Positions 33,384 to 43,182 of a stretch of 53,325 nucleotides of DNA are shown piece by piece. The first letter of the stretch is position 1, and each line of letters opens with the position of its first letter. Made by a program: the position numbers and the translations under genes. Under the pieces are notes generated by a model that ran no database searches, was not told the DNA's origin, and saw only the letters and a program-made list of their open reading frames with translations. This DNA comes from an uncultured Bacteroidia bacterium. Its GTDB lineage: Bacteria > Bacteroidota > Bacteroidia > Bacteroidales > Prolixibacteraceae. The stretch covers positions 1 through 53,325 of the forward strand of contig CAIVMQ010000100.1 in assembly GCA_903907075.1 (NCBI GenBank), written 5' to 3'.

Positions 33384-34609
33384 ACAGGGATCCGCAGCTT
33401 ACACAATCTATTGATCTTCGGTATTCGATCATGAAATATACATCAAGTAAAATCGATTACTTGAATAAATCTGTTATTACCTCCTTTTTTGGACTGGCAA
33501 AACAAACTGCCGTGTATCGCGAAGGGTATGGAGCGTGCCTAATTGGCGAACATTCGCTTGAAGATTTACAGCGCTTAAGCTTCAATCCCCCAATTGTTAA
33601 ACGGCCAACTGTTTGGCACACACCATGGCCGGTTGGTGATCTCGTTAAAGATACAACCTTTGAAGAAGTAGATACCGTAAAACTTAAAAATGCTGTTAAT
33701 ACAGCATTTGGTTCTCCAGATACTGATCTGCGACTTACTGCCGCAGTTGTGGTGCTCTACAAAGGTGAATTAATTGCTGAGCAATATTCATCAAAGATGG
33801 GAATCACTGCAGAGAGTCAACTTTGGGGTTGGTCCATGACAAAAAGCTTAATTAATGCGATGGCTGGAATTCTGACGAAGCAACATCGGCTGAATGTGCA
33901 TGCTACGGCGCCCATTAAAGAGTGGCTTAATGACCGTCGACGTGATATTACCATCAGTGATTTGATGCATATGAGTAGTGGATTAAAATGGGATGAGAAC
34001 TACGAGGATGTCTCATCGGTGACTACAATGCTTTATCGTTCAGGTGATTGTTATCAAAAAGCCATAGGCGAACCCTACGAAAAAACACCTGGCACGGAAT
34101 GGAAATATTCATCAGGCACTACTAATATCTTATCGGGAATTCTTCGCACTTCAATAGGAAACGACCAGGAATATCATAATTTCCCCTATAAAGAGCTATT
34201 TAATAAGATTGGAATGTCATCTGCATTTATAGAGACCGATGCAGCAGGAAATTTCGTCGGCTCATCTTATGGCTATGCTACTGCACGCGACTGGGCCCGA
34301 TTTGGACTACTCTATTACAACGATGGTGTTTGGAAAGGCGATACAATTCTTCCAGCCGGCTGGGTGAACTATACGCGAACTCCTGCTAAAGGGTCAGGGG
34401 GAAAGTATGGAGCTCAGTTCTACCTTAATGCTTCAAAGAGATTTAATGATGCCCCCGAAGATATGTATTTCTGCAGCGGTCATCGGGGACAAAAAATATT
34501 CATAATCCCTTCGCGAAAAATTGTCTTAGTTCGTCTAGGCTTTATGGACGATGGCTTTGACTTCAATGGCTTTTTGAGAGATGTCTTAGGTTCAATAAAA
34601 CAAAATTAA
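33359..34609 (+). CDS. serine hydrolase, beta-lactamase/class C-like, N-terminus displaced
   Basis: The 416-residue frame contains the catalytic parts of a penicillin-binding-protein-like hydrolase: SxxK in WGWSMTKSL (Ser159, Lys162), Tyr-Ser in WKYSSGTTN (Tyr250), and a C-terminal GHRGQ in place of KTG. Such enzymes are exported esterases or peptidases, and homologues I recall begin with a signal anchor. Here the ATG at 33359 gives no signal, while the anchor lies in another frame at 33249-33383, shifted by one base. If the frameshift is real, the translated protein would remain in the cytoplasm or not be made; if it is an error, the gene runs 33249-34609. aguA begins 22 bp later. Confidence 0.82.
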   Translation: MATALFKLNRDPQLTQSIDLRYSIMKYTSSKIDYLNKSVITSFFGLAKQTAVYREGYGACLIGEHSLEDLQRLSFNPPIVKRPTVWHTPWPVGDLVKDTTFEEVDTVKLKNAVNTAFGSPDTDLRLTAAVVVLYKGELIAEQYSSKMGITAESQLWGWSMTKSLINAMAGILTKQHRLNVHATAPIKEWLNDRRRDITISDLMHMSSGLKWDENYEDVSSVTTMLYRSGDCYQKAIGEPYEKTPGTEWKYSSGTTNILSGILRTSIGNDQEYHNFPYKELFNKIGMSSAFIETDAAGNFVGSSYGYATARDWARFGLLYYNDGVWKGDTILPAGWVNYTRTPAKGSGGKYGAQFYLNASKRFNDAPEDMYFCSGHRGQKIFIIPSRKIVLVRLGFMDDGFDFNGFLRDVLGSIKQN

Positions 34610-34625
34610 AGGTCTAACTGACCTT
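34609..34625 (+). other. short hairpin before aguA
   Basis: AAGGTC pairs with GACCTT around a 5-nt loop, immediately before the aguA start. Too short for a terminator; it might affect translation start, or mean nothing. Confidence 0.25.
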
Positions 34626-34631
34626 CGAATT

Positions 34632-35660
34632 ATGAATAAAAAACATATTATCTTACCACCTGAATGGGCGCTACAGAGTGGAGTATTGCTGACATGGCCA
34701 CACGAAAAGACAGATTGGGCAGATATGCTCGAGGAGGTTGAAGATTGTTTCAGTCAGATCACTGAGGTAATTTCAAAATATGAGAAGGTGCTAATTGTGT
34801 GCCCGGATCAAAAGGAACTGCTTAAAAAATTGGCGCATTGCAACCTTAAAAATATCCTATTTCAAGAGATCTCTTCTGATGATACCTGGGCACGCGATCA
34901 TGGACCAATCACCATAAGTATCGATGGGAAAATGGTTATTTGTGATTTCACATTCAATGGATGGGGATTAAAATTTACTTCTGATCTTGATAACCAGCTC
35001 ACTGCATCATTGTTTAACAAAGGTGTTTTTCAGGAAGAGTGCAGATATGAGAATCATCAAGATCTGATACTCGAGGGAGGAAGTATTGAATCTGATGGCG
35101 AAGGAACCCTGCTGACAACCAAAGAATGCTTATTCTCAGAAAATAGAAATAATGATCTCTCTGAAGAACAACTTGAGCAGCAACTAATTGAATTGTTTGG
35201 GTTAAAACGGATTCTCTGGCTTAGCTCAGGTTATCTAGCCGGAGATGATACTGATAGTCATATAGATACACTTGCACGTTTCTGCGATGCAAAGACCATC
35301 GCCTATGTTAAATGCGACGATCCAACTGATGAACATTTCATCGCTTTACACCAGATGGAACAGGAAATAAAGTCGTTTAGGACCTTAGCAAATGAACCCT
35401 ATAAACTTATTGAACTTCCTATGGCTCAAGCTGAATTCGATAATGAACAAAGATTACCAGCAACTTATGCAAATTTCTTAATTATTAATGGAGCAGTTTT
35501 AGTCCCTATTTATAACTCACCCCGCGATAACATAGCAATGAGTCAATTAAAAATAGCCTTTCCTGATAGGGAAATAATTGGAATCGATTGTCGGTCGTTG
35601 ATCAAACAACATGGATCTCTGCATTGTATAACGATGCAATTCCCGGTAGGTGTGATCTAA
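34632..35660 (+). CDS. aguA: agmatine deiminase (Porphyromonas-type)
   Basis: The 342-residue enzyme converts agmatine to N-carbamoylputrescine and ammonia. It has the motifs of the family: LLTWPHEKTDWADML, DDTWARDHGPITI, LILEGGSIESDGEGTLLTT, YLAGDDTDSHIDTLARF, and the C-terminal nucleophile Cys in GSLHCITMQFP. The length is normal. aguB, encoding the next step, lies 82 bp downstream on the same strand, which strongly supports agmatine rather than peptidyl-arginine as substrate. The product should be cytoplasmic. Confidence 0.93.
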   Translation: MNKKHIILPPEWALQSGVLLTWPHEKTDWADMLEEVEDCFSQITEVISKYEKVLIVCPDQKELLKKLAHCNLKNILFQEISSDDTWARDHGPITISIDGKMVICDFTFNGWGLKFTSDLDNQLTASLFNKGVFQEECRYENHQDLILEGGSIESDGEGTLLTTKECLFSENRNNDLSEEQLEQQLIELFGLKRILWLSSGYLAGDDTDSHIDTLARFCDAKTIAYVKCDDPTDEHFIALHQMEQEIKSFRTLANEPYKLIELPMAQAEFDNEQRLPATYANFLIINGAVLVPIYNSPRDNIAMSQLKIAFPDREIIGIDCRSLIKQHGSLHCITMQFPVGVI

Positions 35661-35742
35661 ACAATCCATTAAATTATATTGCTAATTTTACAACTGCGAA
35701 ATGCATGTAATAAATCGAGCATTTCATTAAATAGATTTTAAT

Positions 35743-36621
35743 ATGCTGATAACTGGATTGATACAACAAGCAAATAGCTCAGATACTTCTGCGAACAGGA
35801 AAAAATTAGAAGAAAGTATTGCCTATTCGGCATCGAATGGAGCAAAATTAATTGTTCTCCAGGAGCTTCACGATACCTTATATTTCTGTCAGACAGAAAA
35901 TACAGCACTATTTGACTTTGCCGAATCTATTCCCGGAAATGCCACTGAATTTTATGGACAATTGGCCCGGAAGCATCAAGTAGTATTGGTAACATCTCTT
36001 TTTGAAAAGCGATCGGCAGGTCTTTATCATAATACGGTTGTTGTATTTGAAACAGATGGGACTATAGCTGGTAAATATAGAAAAATGCATATCCCCGACG
36101 ATCCTGCGTATTATGAGAAATTTTACTTTACTCCCGGTGATCTTGGTTTTAAACCGATAACTACCTCAATAGGTAAGATTGGAGTATTAATCTGTTGGGA
36201 TCAATGGTATCCTGAGGCTGCCAGACTTATGGCCCTGGCAGGTGCAGAATTGTTAATATATCCCACTGCAATAGGCTATGAATCAACAGATAAAGAAGAT
36301 GAAAAGCAAAGACAGCTAGAAGCGTGGATGATTTCACAACGTGGGCATGCCGTTGCAAATGGAATTCCTGTTATTTCGGTTAACAGAACAGGTTTCGAGC
36401 CTGATCCTTCAGGCCAAACCAATGGAATTACGTTCTGGGGAAATAGCTTTGTTGCAGGACCTCAGGGTGAATTACTTGCACTTGCCCCTGAAAATAAGGA
36501 GATTAATTTGCTCGTAAATATTGATCTTCAAAGGTCCGAATCGGTAAGACGATGGTGGCCTTTTCTTCGCGATCGTCGAATTGACGCATATCAAGATTTG
36601 ACAAGGCGATTTATTGATTAA
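35743..36621 (+). CDS. aguB: N-carbamoylputrescine amidase
   Basis: The 292-residue nitrilase-family enzyme hydrolyses N-carbamoylputrescine to putrescine, CO2 and ammonia. The catalytic triad is visible: Glu41 in LQELHDTLYF, Lys114 in KYRKMHIPDD, and Cys151 in GVLICWDQWYPEAARL. FTPGDLGFKP and GNSFVAGPQGELLA are also typical. It follows aguA by 82 bp; the two give the agmatine route to putrescine. Arginine decarboxylase, which would make agmatine, is not in the window. Confidence 0.94.
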   Translation: MLITGLIQQANSSDTSANRKKLEESIAYSASNGAKLIVLQELHDTLYFCQTENTALFDFAESIPGNATEFYGQLARKHQVVLVTSLFEKRSAGLYHNTVVVFETDGTIAGKYRKMHIPDDPAYYEKFYFTPGDLGFKPITTSIGKIGVLICWDQWYPEAARLMALAGAELLIYPTAIGYESTDKEDEKQRQLEAWMISQRGHAVANGIPVISVNRTGFEPDPSGQTNGITFWGNSFVAGPQGELLALAPENKEINLLVNIDLQRSESVRRWWPFLRDRRIDAYQDLTRRFID

Positions 36622-36659
36622 CTCAAAGATTGTGGATGTAAATTAATCCATCACAAATG

Positions 36660-39374
36660 TTATTTTACCTGTACAATTTTCACACTGCCCAAAATACCTG
36701 ATGCTTCTGGTTTCCATTTAGATGCATCAAATGGCTTATACGTAATATCCACAATATTCGCATCGTAAAATTTTTTCCATTTTACCCCCTTTGTATCTAG
36801 AAAACGTGCTTCATTTGCCGACAAATTACGAACAGATAAGGTTATGCTATTTTCAGTGCCAAATCGGAATTTATCAATCGGAATATATAACTGATATGGG
36901 ACAGACCAAATCGTTCCAATATCCTGATTATTAATCGTTACTTTAGCTGTTTCACGAAGATTATTGAATTGCACATAAAAACCTTTAGAGCTTTTCCAGT
37001 TCTCGGGTAATTTAAAAGTAGCATAATAGTTGCCATAGCCATTAAACCATTCCAAGGTAGAGTCAGGCCATAACGTCCAACTTGTCAAAGGGTTAGAAGG
37101 ATGAAAGATTTTGTCAGGAAGTTGTGGTGACCCTATGCTGAATTTAACTTCCCAATTATCAATTAATAAAGAATTTTCTGAAGGAATTTTAAAATTCCAG
37201 TATTCTTTATTGGAACGATGATTTGAACTTATTAAAAAACAGGAACTTCCCGGTGGAAGATAGAGTTGTGTCTGCATTGAATGACTATTTTTCGTAAAAT
37301 GCAGTTTTCCATAGTCATTATTTATTGGATTATAATATTCAAGCGATTGCCCATCTTGAGGAAGATCAATTAGATCGTAAGAGAATTTATTGGAGAGATT
37401 CGTTAAAAACCAAATAGTCTCATCTCCCGATCTCTTTCTAATATATTTTAATCCCTTAGAAACCAAAGTCTCACACCTGATATTAAGCGATTTTAATGCA
37501 GAATCTACTGACCCGATATTCACATTCCTATTCAGAATTAACTCATGAATTGATTGGTTGAATGCCCCAATTTGATAATCGCGACCATTACCAGGTAGCG
37601 AGACAGGAAGCGACTGATCAAAAATCAGTTTAACACCTTTTTTTGCTAGTAAATTAAGATTCTTTATCGTCTCAAAAGGGATATTTACAGTCTTAGGAAT
37701 TACAATAGCCCGATAGTGACATTTGTCAATTGATACGCTGCTGTCGCTATTTATATGTAACTGACTGATTTGCAAATCTGAAATATAGTCAAATCCATAA
37801 CCGGTCTCCCAGAGATGGGTTGCTAACTTTCCAAAGGGGGTATTTGTAAACCATTTTTCGGGATGGTGTACCGAAAAAAGGTTTAGAACAGGAGCGTCAG
37901 TATCAGCCCACATGTCAAAAATGGGCATATATAGGAGCAGATCATTATCTGGAATAGAATTTTGAAGTATTTTTTGACAATTGGCGATATAAAAGTTAAG
38001 CAATGGGAATTCATTGTAAAAATGACCATTTATTCCATAATTTGTTGAAGCATAAAAAAGCCAGCCGGGAAAAGGCTCATCAGGCGGCGAATAGGTTGTG
38101 CCATGAAAGAAAAGATGGTTTATTCCCGAAGTGAAAATCTCATCCAGCTGCGGCTTGATCTGAGAAAGTGATACTTTAAAGTGATTTCCCAGCCAGGTTG
38201 TAGATTCTGAACCAACTAATTTTTTACCGAGTAGATTAGCAGGGGAGGAGGCGAATTTCATGATTAAGGGATTAGGTCTCCCAAATCGTTTTTCTTCATA
38301 ATCATCATCCACACGCACAAACGGAATCGAAAATTTGCTGCTTCCAAATGATTCTGTCTCAGGAATATCAGCTAAAGCATACAAGTCAAGTAAGTTTCCC
38401 GGTGATCCGTGAGCTTGATAACGAGTTAACATATTATGAGATCTGGCCCAATCAGTCCAGCTTCTTTCGGCACTGTAAAGCAGCGAAGAGAGTGTTTCAC
38501 GGTAATCTGACATAGTCTTCTGCTTATCCAAATCATCAGGATAATCAGAGGTCAATACAAACAATCGATCTCTCAACTCATAATTGTGCTGTTTTTTAAA
38601 AGTTCGAAAGAATTCTATTGTCCAATTCGCATTGTAAACCTCATAGGAGTCATTATACATCGAACGAGGAATCAAAGCAGTTGAAGATTTAAATAATGTT
38701 GAATCAAAAATAGATAGGTATTGCTTAACAGAAGAGGCGTCAAAGTGGTCTATGACTAGCCCTTCACCACCAGGGGCCGCCCTTTTTACCCGTTGATTAG
38801 TAGGTTCATAAGTGATTATCACTAATTTTCTACTCTTGGCCGAATCGAAGTGATCTAGAATATAATCAAGGCTAATCTTCTCATATTTATGTTCTTGGTT
38901 AATTATAAAAATATCTGGCTCAAGATAAATACTTTTTTGAATCAATTTCTTGAGATTTAACGTGTCCCCAATATCCATTTGTGTAAACACCATCTGTTTG
39001 GCGCTATTATCAATCGGTACAGCTGGACCGCCAAAAGGCCAGCCTGTTCCGGTTGATAAATCAATTCCTATTCCCAGACGCTTAGCCTCGGTTAGGGTAT
39101 ACTTAAAGGTCTCTACCCACGCAGGCGATAAAAATGGGATAAATGAGGGCTCTTCGCCTTGAACGCCATAGATAGGAATAATGTGAGCACCACCGATTCC
39201 ACTCTTTTTGAAATTTTCTAGTTGATAAGATATGCCGGGATGGTCAACAGCGCTTCCAGGCCACCACCAATAGGTCCAAGGTTTTGTGGTAGTGTAATTT
39301 GTGTTGATATTATTTTGGGAAAACAACACAGAACTTATAAATAGTAGAAAAGAGAATACCAGAATATGTCTCAC
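36660..39374 (-). CDS. secreted GH106-type glycoside hydrolase (alpha-L-rhamnosidase-like)
   Basis: The frame is open to a TTG at 39422, but a GTG at 39374 begins a perfect signal peptide (MRHILVFSFLLFISSVLFSQ) and a promoter box sits just upstream of the longer start, so the GTG is preferred (904 residues). The GH106-like N-terminus reads TYWWWPGSAVDHPGISYQLE and KSGIGGAHIIPIYGVQ; later parts include SESTTWLGNHFKVSLSQIKP, a beta-galactosidase-like trimerisation region and a galactose-binding C-terminal sandwich (ATFKLPENWKSSKGFYVQF). Such enzymes remove rhamnose or related sugars from plant or algal polysaccharides. Usual TonB-dependent SusC/D transport genes are absent here. Converges on aguB. 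Confidence 0.85.
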   Translation of the reverse strand: MRHILVFSFLLFISSVLFSQNNINTNYTTTKPWTYWWWPGSAVDHPGISYQLENFKKSGIGGAHIIPIYGVQGEEPSFIPFLSPAWVETFKYTLTEAKRLGIGIDLSTGTGWPFGGPAVPIDNSAKQMVFTQMDIGDTLNLKKLIQKSIYLEPDIFIINQEHKYEKISLDYILDHFDSAKSRKLVIITYEPTNQRVKRAAPGGEGLVIDHFDASSVKQYLSIFDSTLFKSSTALIPRSMYNDSYEVYNANWTIEFFRTFKKQHNYELRDRLFVLTSDYPDDLDKQKTMSDYRETLSSLLYSAERSWTDWARSHNMLTRYQAHGSPGNLLDLYALADIPETESFGSSKFSIPFVRVDDDYEEKRFGRPNPLIMKFASSPANLLGKKLVGSESTTWLGNHFKVSLSQIKPQLDEIFTSGINHLFFHGTTYSPPDEPFPGWLFYASTNYGINGHFYNEFPLLNFYIANCQKILQNSIPDNDLLLYMPIFDMWADTDAPVLNLFSVHHPEKWFTNTPFGKLATHLWETGYGFDYISDLQISQLHINSDSSVSIDKCHYRAIVIPKTVNIPFETIKNLNLLAKKGVKLIFDQSLPVSLPGNGRDYQIGAFNQSIHELILNRNVNIGSVDSALKSLNIRCETLVSKGLKYIRKRSGDETIWFLTNLSNKFSYDLIDLPQDGQSLEYYNPINNDYGKLHFTKNSHSMQTQLYLPPGSSCFLISSNHRSNKEYWNFKIPSENSLLIDNWEVKFSIGSPQLPDKIFHPSNPLTSWTLWPDSTLEWFNGYGNYYATFKLPENWKSSKGFYVQFNNLRETAKVTINNQDIGTIWSVPYQLYIPIDKFRFGTENSITLSVRNLSANEARFLDTKGVKWKKFYDANIVDITYKPFDASKWKPEASGILGSVKIVQVK

Positions 39375-39436
39375 AAATTTTATAATTAATTGACTAAATG
39401 ATAGATAATTCAATTGGGTCAAGTAACACTATACAG

Positions 39437-39444
39437 CAAAATTA
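39437..39444 (-). promoter_or_regulatory. candidate -7 box for the GH106-type gene
   Basis: Minus strand TAATTTTG fits TAnnTTTG, 62 bp before the preferred GTG start at 39374. A TTTG lies upstream but only 14 bp away, so the -33 spacing is short. Confidence 0.4.
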
Positions 39445-39578
39445 CCTTGCTTAAAGCTCAAAGAGGATTAAAAATACAAAATAATTCTATTTTCCCAGTA
39501 ATAATCAGTAAAGCAATTGAAAAATATGGTTATTTTGCATATCGTTTAGTTCAAAGTGAGATTCATAAAACAGATACA

Positions 39579-40775
39579 ATGGGAAAAGTTTTGATTATTG
39601 GTGCCGGAGGTGTTGGAACTGTTGTTGCATATAAAATGGCAGGTTTACCTGAAGTTTTTACAACGATTATGCTTGCAAGCCGAACGAAATCTAAATGTGA
39701 TGCAATAGCGGCTCGAATAGGTGGAGACAGAATTCAAACAGCACAAGTGGATGCAGATGATGTTCCACAGCTTGTAGCCTTGATTCATGCTTTTAAACCC
39801 GATCTAATTGTTAATGTAGCTTTGCCTTATCAGGATTTAACCATTATGGATGCTTGTCTCGAAACCGGAGTCTCGTATTTGGATACCGCGAATTATGAAC
39901 CTAAAGATGAGGCCAAATTTGAGTACAGCTGGCAATGGGCATATCAGGAAAGGTTTACAAAGGCTGGTTTAACCGCTATTTTAGGTTGCGGATTTGATCC
40001 AGGAGTAACCAGTATTTTCACAGCATGGGCAGCCAAATATGTGTTTGATGAGATTCATTATCTGGATATCGTGGATTGTAATGCCGGTGATCATGGCAAA
40101 CCATTCGCAACGAATTTTAACCCTGAAATAAATATCAGAGAGGTTACGCAAAAGGGGAAATACTATGAAAATGGAACCTGGGTAGTTACTGAACCTCACG
40201 AAATTCACAAACCAATTACCTATCCACGTATTGGTGAGCGAGAATCGTATGTTATTTATCATGAAGAGTTAGAGTCACTTGTAAAAAACTTTCCAACCCT
40301 TAAGAAAGCGCGGTTCTGGATGACCTTCGGACAAGAATACCTAACACATCTGCGTGTGATACAAAATATTGGAATGGCAGGTATTAAGCCTATTCTCTAT
40401 GAGGGCAAAGAGATTGTTCCGATACAGTTTCTGAAAGCTGTTCTGCCAGCCCCCGAAGATCTGGGTAAAAATTATGTAGGTGAGACTTCTATTGGATGTA
40501 GAATCAAGGGAATTAAAGACAAAAAGAAAAAGACCTATTATATTTATAACAATTGCAGTCATGAAGCTGCCTATGCCGAGACTGGAACACAGGCTGTTAG
40601 CTATACCACAGGCGTTCCGGCAATGATCGGTGCGATGATGTTTTTAACCGGACAATGGAAAAGGGCTGGAGTTTATAATGTTGAAGAGTTCAATCCGGAT
40701 CCGTTTATGGAACAACTTAATATCCATGGACTTCCTTGGCGAGAACTTCATGATGTTAGACTTGAAATGGATTAA
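39579..40775 (+). CDS. carboxynorspermidine (carboxyspermidine) dehydrogenase
   Basis: The long frame opens at 39414, but the ATG at 39579 starts the nucleotide-binding domain (MGKVLIIGAGGVGTVVAYKM), giving 398 residues; the extra 55 codons lack any structure. The saccharopine-dehydrogenase-like enzyme has DLIVNVALPYQDLTIMDACL, YLDTANYEP, LGCGFDPGVTSIFTAWAAK and DCNAGDHGKPFATNFNPEIN, the profile of carboxynorspermidine dehydrogenase, which couples aspartate semialdehyde to putrescine or diaminopropane to make carboxy(nor)spermidine. The nearby aguA-aguB pair supplies putrescine. The decarboxylase (nspC) is not in the window. Confidence 0.88.
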   Translation: MGKVLIIGAGGVGTVVAYKMAGLPEVFTTIMLASRTKSKCDAIAARIGGDRIQTAQVDADDVPQLVALIHAFKPDLIVNVALPYQDLTIMDACLETGVSYLDTANYEPKDEAKFEYSWQWAYQERFTKAGLTAILGCGFDPGVTSIFTAWAAKYVFDEIHYLDIVDCNAGDHGKPFATNFNPEINIREVTQKGKYYENGTWVVTEPHEIHKPITYPRIGERESYVIYHEELESLVKNFPTLKKARFWMTFGQEYLTHLRVIQNIGMAGIKPILYEGKEIVPIQFLKAVLPAPEDLGKNYVGETSIGCRIKGIKDKKKKTYYIYNNCSHEAAYAETGTQAVSYTTGVPAMIGAMMFLTGQWKRAGVYNVEEFNPDPFMEQLNIHGLPWRELHDVRLEMD

Positions 40776-40810
40776 ATAGGCAATTGCACCAATATCCTGT
40801 TTAATTCATT

Positions 40811-41170
40811 TCATCTCTTGGGTCTACCTGTCTCTTCAGGGCAAATAATATGGTAGATTTCTCCCCATCCGGGAAATCCTCCAATATTTCGATCATCAAT
40901 AAATAAATCTGCATGAATTTTTCGGCTTATAGTGTGATCGTATTTCTCCTCTGGATAGCTTTTATTCACAGCATAAAATTCGACGCCACCTTTTCTGCAA
41001 TATTCAACTGCTTCGTCAAGCATCTTTCCCGATCTAAAAGTCCATAAGATGATTTGATGCTGTTTCTTTATCAATGCTTTTATGGTCTCCAAAGCAAATG
41101 GAAGTTCCTTTCCAATAGCTGGATAGCGGTGTTCTACAATTGTACCGTCAAAATCGATAGCTATAATCAT
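40811..41170 (-). CDS. small HAD-fold phosphatase, BT0820-like
   Basis: The 119-residue protein has the HAD motif I IIAIDFDGTIVE (nucleophile and acid/base Asp) and motif III/IV parts in WTFRSGKMLDEAVEYC, SRKIHADLFIDDRNIGGFPG. It resembles the minimal HAD hydrolase from Bacteroides with no cap domain, often found next to sugar-nucleotide genes. The substrate is unknown; a small phosphorylated sugar is plausible. It lies 32 bp downstream of the nucleotide-sugar dehydrogenase gene on the same strand and converges with the polyamine gene. Confidence 0.88.
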   Translation of the reverse strand: MIIAIDFDGTIVEHRYPAIGKELPFALETIKALIKKQHQIILWTFRSGKMLDEAVEYCRKGGVEFYAVNKSYPEEKYDHTISRKIHADLFIDDRNIGGFPGWGEIYHIICPEETGRPKR

Positions 41171-41202
41171 ACGGGAAATTTTAAAGTAGGGGAGATTCTG
41201 AA

Positions 41203-42498
41203 TTATAATCGTGCATGAACCAGCTCACGCGGTAAGATTCCTTTAACATCATATAAAATGGAACCATTATCTTTAAACGCCTGTAAATTAATCTCATGAA
41301 ACTCTTTATGTGCAACGGCAAGAATTACTGCGCTATAATTTACAGATTCGATAAGTTTACTGATAATTGAAATACCATATTCTTTATTAACTTCTTCAGC
41401 TGATGCCCAAGGATCGTAAACATCGACTGATATTCCAAAACTAATTAACTCGTGGTAAATATCTGTAGCTTTGGTGTTTCTGATATCAGGACAATTTTCC
41501 TTAAAGGTAATTCCCAACATCAAGACCTTCGATTTTTTTACAGGCTTCTCATTTTTTATCATTAGCTTAACAACCTCTGCTGCAATGTATTTACCCATAC
41601 TGTCGTTTAATCTGCGACCGGCAAGGATAATCTCCGGGTGGTATCCTGCTTCCTGCGATTTCTGAGCAAGGTAATACGGATCAACACCAATGCAGTGGCC
41701 TCCGACTAAACCAGGTTTGAAAGCGAGAAAATTCCATTTCGTACCTGCAGCCTCTAACACATCTTGAGTATCGATATTCATCGCATTGAAAATCTTAGCC
41801 AATTCATTAACAAAGGCTATATTAATATCGCGCTGAGAGTTTTCGATAACTTTAGCCGCTTCGGCGACCCGAATGGAGGATGCTTTAAATGTTCCTGCCT
41901 CAATAACTGATTTATAAACCTTATCTATAACCTCGGCAATCTCAGCGTTGCTCCCTGAGGTGATTTTCAGTATTTTCTCAACGGTATGCTCTTTGTCTCC
42001 GGGATTAATCCTTTCAGGACTATATCCAGCAAAAAAATCACTATTGTATTTTAACCCCGAAAAACGCTCAATAACCGGAATGCAGTCATCTTCTGTGGCA
42101 CCAGGAAACACAGTTGATTCATAGACAATAATATCACCTTTAGATATAACATCCCCAACTGTCTTTGACGCTTTTAATAATGGAGAAAGATCTGGTCGAT
42201 TATTCTTATCGACAGGTGTAGGTACAGTAACAATATAAAAATTGCACTCTTTAATATCCTCGGAACGAAAGGAACAATAAAGACCATTTAACCCTGATTT
42301 TATCGGATTGTCAGGTACTAAAACAGATTCAAGAACCGACTTTTCAACCTCCAATGTCTGATCTATTCCATGAATAAGTTCATCAACTCGTTGTTGATTA
42401 AGATCAAATCCAACTACCGGATACTTGGTGGCAAATAGACGGGCTAAAGGAAGCCCAACATAACCTAAACCAATGACAGCAATACGAATAGAAGTCAT
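41203..42498 (-). CDS. UDP-sugar 6-dehydrogenase, WbpA/TviB-like
   Basis: The 431-residue protein belongs to the UDP-glucose/GDP-mannose dehydrogenase family. The Rossmann start is [16 protein letters not shown], followed by [56 protein letters not shown] and the catalytic Cys in [15 protein letters not shown]. The pattern with [11 protein letters not shown] and NPxD is that of UDP-N-acetyl-sugar dehydrogenases (WbpA/TviB) used for uronic-acid-containing capsule or O-antigen. No other polysaccharide genes are in the window, so its pathway lies elsewhere. Probably one transcript with the small HAD gene. Confidence 0.9.
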   Translation of the reverse strand: MTSIRIAVIGLGYVGLPLARLFATKYPVVGFDLNQQRVDELIHGIDQTLEVEKSVLESVLVPDNPIKSGLNGLYCSFRSEDIKECNFYIVTVPTPVDKNNRPDLSPLLKASKTVGDVISKGDIIVYESTVFPGATEDDCIPVIERFSGLKYNSDFFAGYSPERINPGDKEHTVEKILKITSGSNAEIAEVIDKVYKSVIEAGTFKASSIRVAEAAKVIENSQRDINIAFVNELAKIFNAMNIDTQDVLEAAGTKWNFLAFKPGLVGGHCIGVDPYYLAQKSQEAGYHPEIILAGRRLNDSMGKYIAAEVVKLMIKNEKPVKKSKVLMLGITFKENCPDIRNTKATDIYHELISFGISVDVYDPWASAEEVNKEYGISIISKLIESVNYSAVILAVAHKEFHEINLQAFKDNGSILYDVKGILPRELVHARL

Positions 42499-43182
42499 AG
42501 AATAATTTTAAATATTAATATATTTCAAACCAAATAAGTCAACTGAAAATAACAAAAGTCACTGCCAAATTAACTCCATTAAGGATTAGAATAGTAACAT
42601 ATAAAGGTAATTAATTTAGTTTATAAGCATCCTATTGAGCGCGAATAAACCCGTGCTTGATTTTTTATACCATATCGTTTTATTTTCCCTAACACTATTT
42701 TTTTATTACAGACTCAAAGGGCTAATATATAGAGTCTTTTGAGCCTGTAGTATTGACACTTCGAGATTTTCAAAAAATCGAAATTATTTATTATAAATAC
42801 GAATAGGTTGAATTTTTTAACCGAGAATTAAAAACTTGAATAAGCATCAACCAAACCAGGTTTGAGGAATCTTAAAAAGAACATAAATAGCAAAAGTTAA
42901 ACAGTTTGTCAATCTATTTCACCAACTTAAGGCATATGACTGAACCAAAACGAGTTTAGTTTAAACTAAATGATAATTTATAATGAATTTCAAAAAATCA
43001 TTAATCGTATTGTTGTGTTGGTAATTATGAATTCCTTATTTAGAATCAATAAAGATAATTAAGATTATTGCATTTAAAAATACTACAATAACTTGTTTAT
43101 TAAGGTGGTGTTTAATACCTTTGAAGAGTCGTTTGATAATTGAAAACCTTTATTTGATCAATTAATTCTTGTTAATTTAATT
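42499..43182. other. 684-bp region before the sigma factor
   Basis: Large AT-rich spacer between the divergent dehydrogenase and sigma-factor genes. It holds a perfect 16-bp palindrome at 42955-42970 and an imperfect stem near 42710-42749. I find no coding frame. It may contain the sigma factor's promoter and operator, or a small RNA, which cannot be decided by eye. Confidence 0.5.
42955..42970. promoter_or_regulatory. 16-bp perfect palindrome upstream of the sigma factor
   Basis: TTTAGTTTAAACTAAA is a perfect palindrome, 213 bp before the ECF sigma gene. AT-rich palindromes can arise by chance in this composition, but 16 bp without mismatch is notable. It might be an operator. Confidence 0.35.

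Noticed and set aside
39375..39422. TTG start of the GH106-type gene
   Set aside because: Sixteen extra residues would sit before the signal peptide; the GTG at 39374 gives a standard one.
39414..39578. 55-codon extension of the carboxynorspermidine dehydrogenase
   Set aside because: The enzyme family starts at the glycine-rich loop; the extension lacks structure and overlaps the glycosidase promoter region.
40811..42498. Part of a capsule locus
   Set aside because: No glycosyltransferase, flippase or polymerase genes lie next to it within the window.
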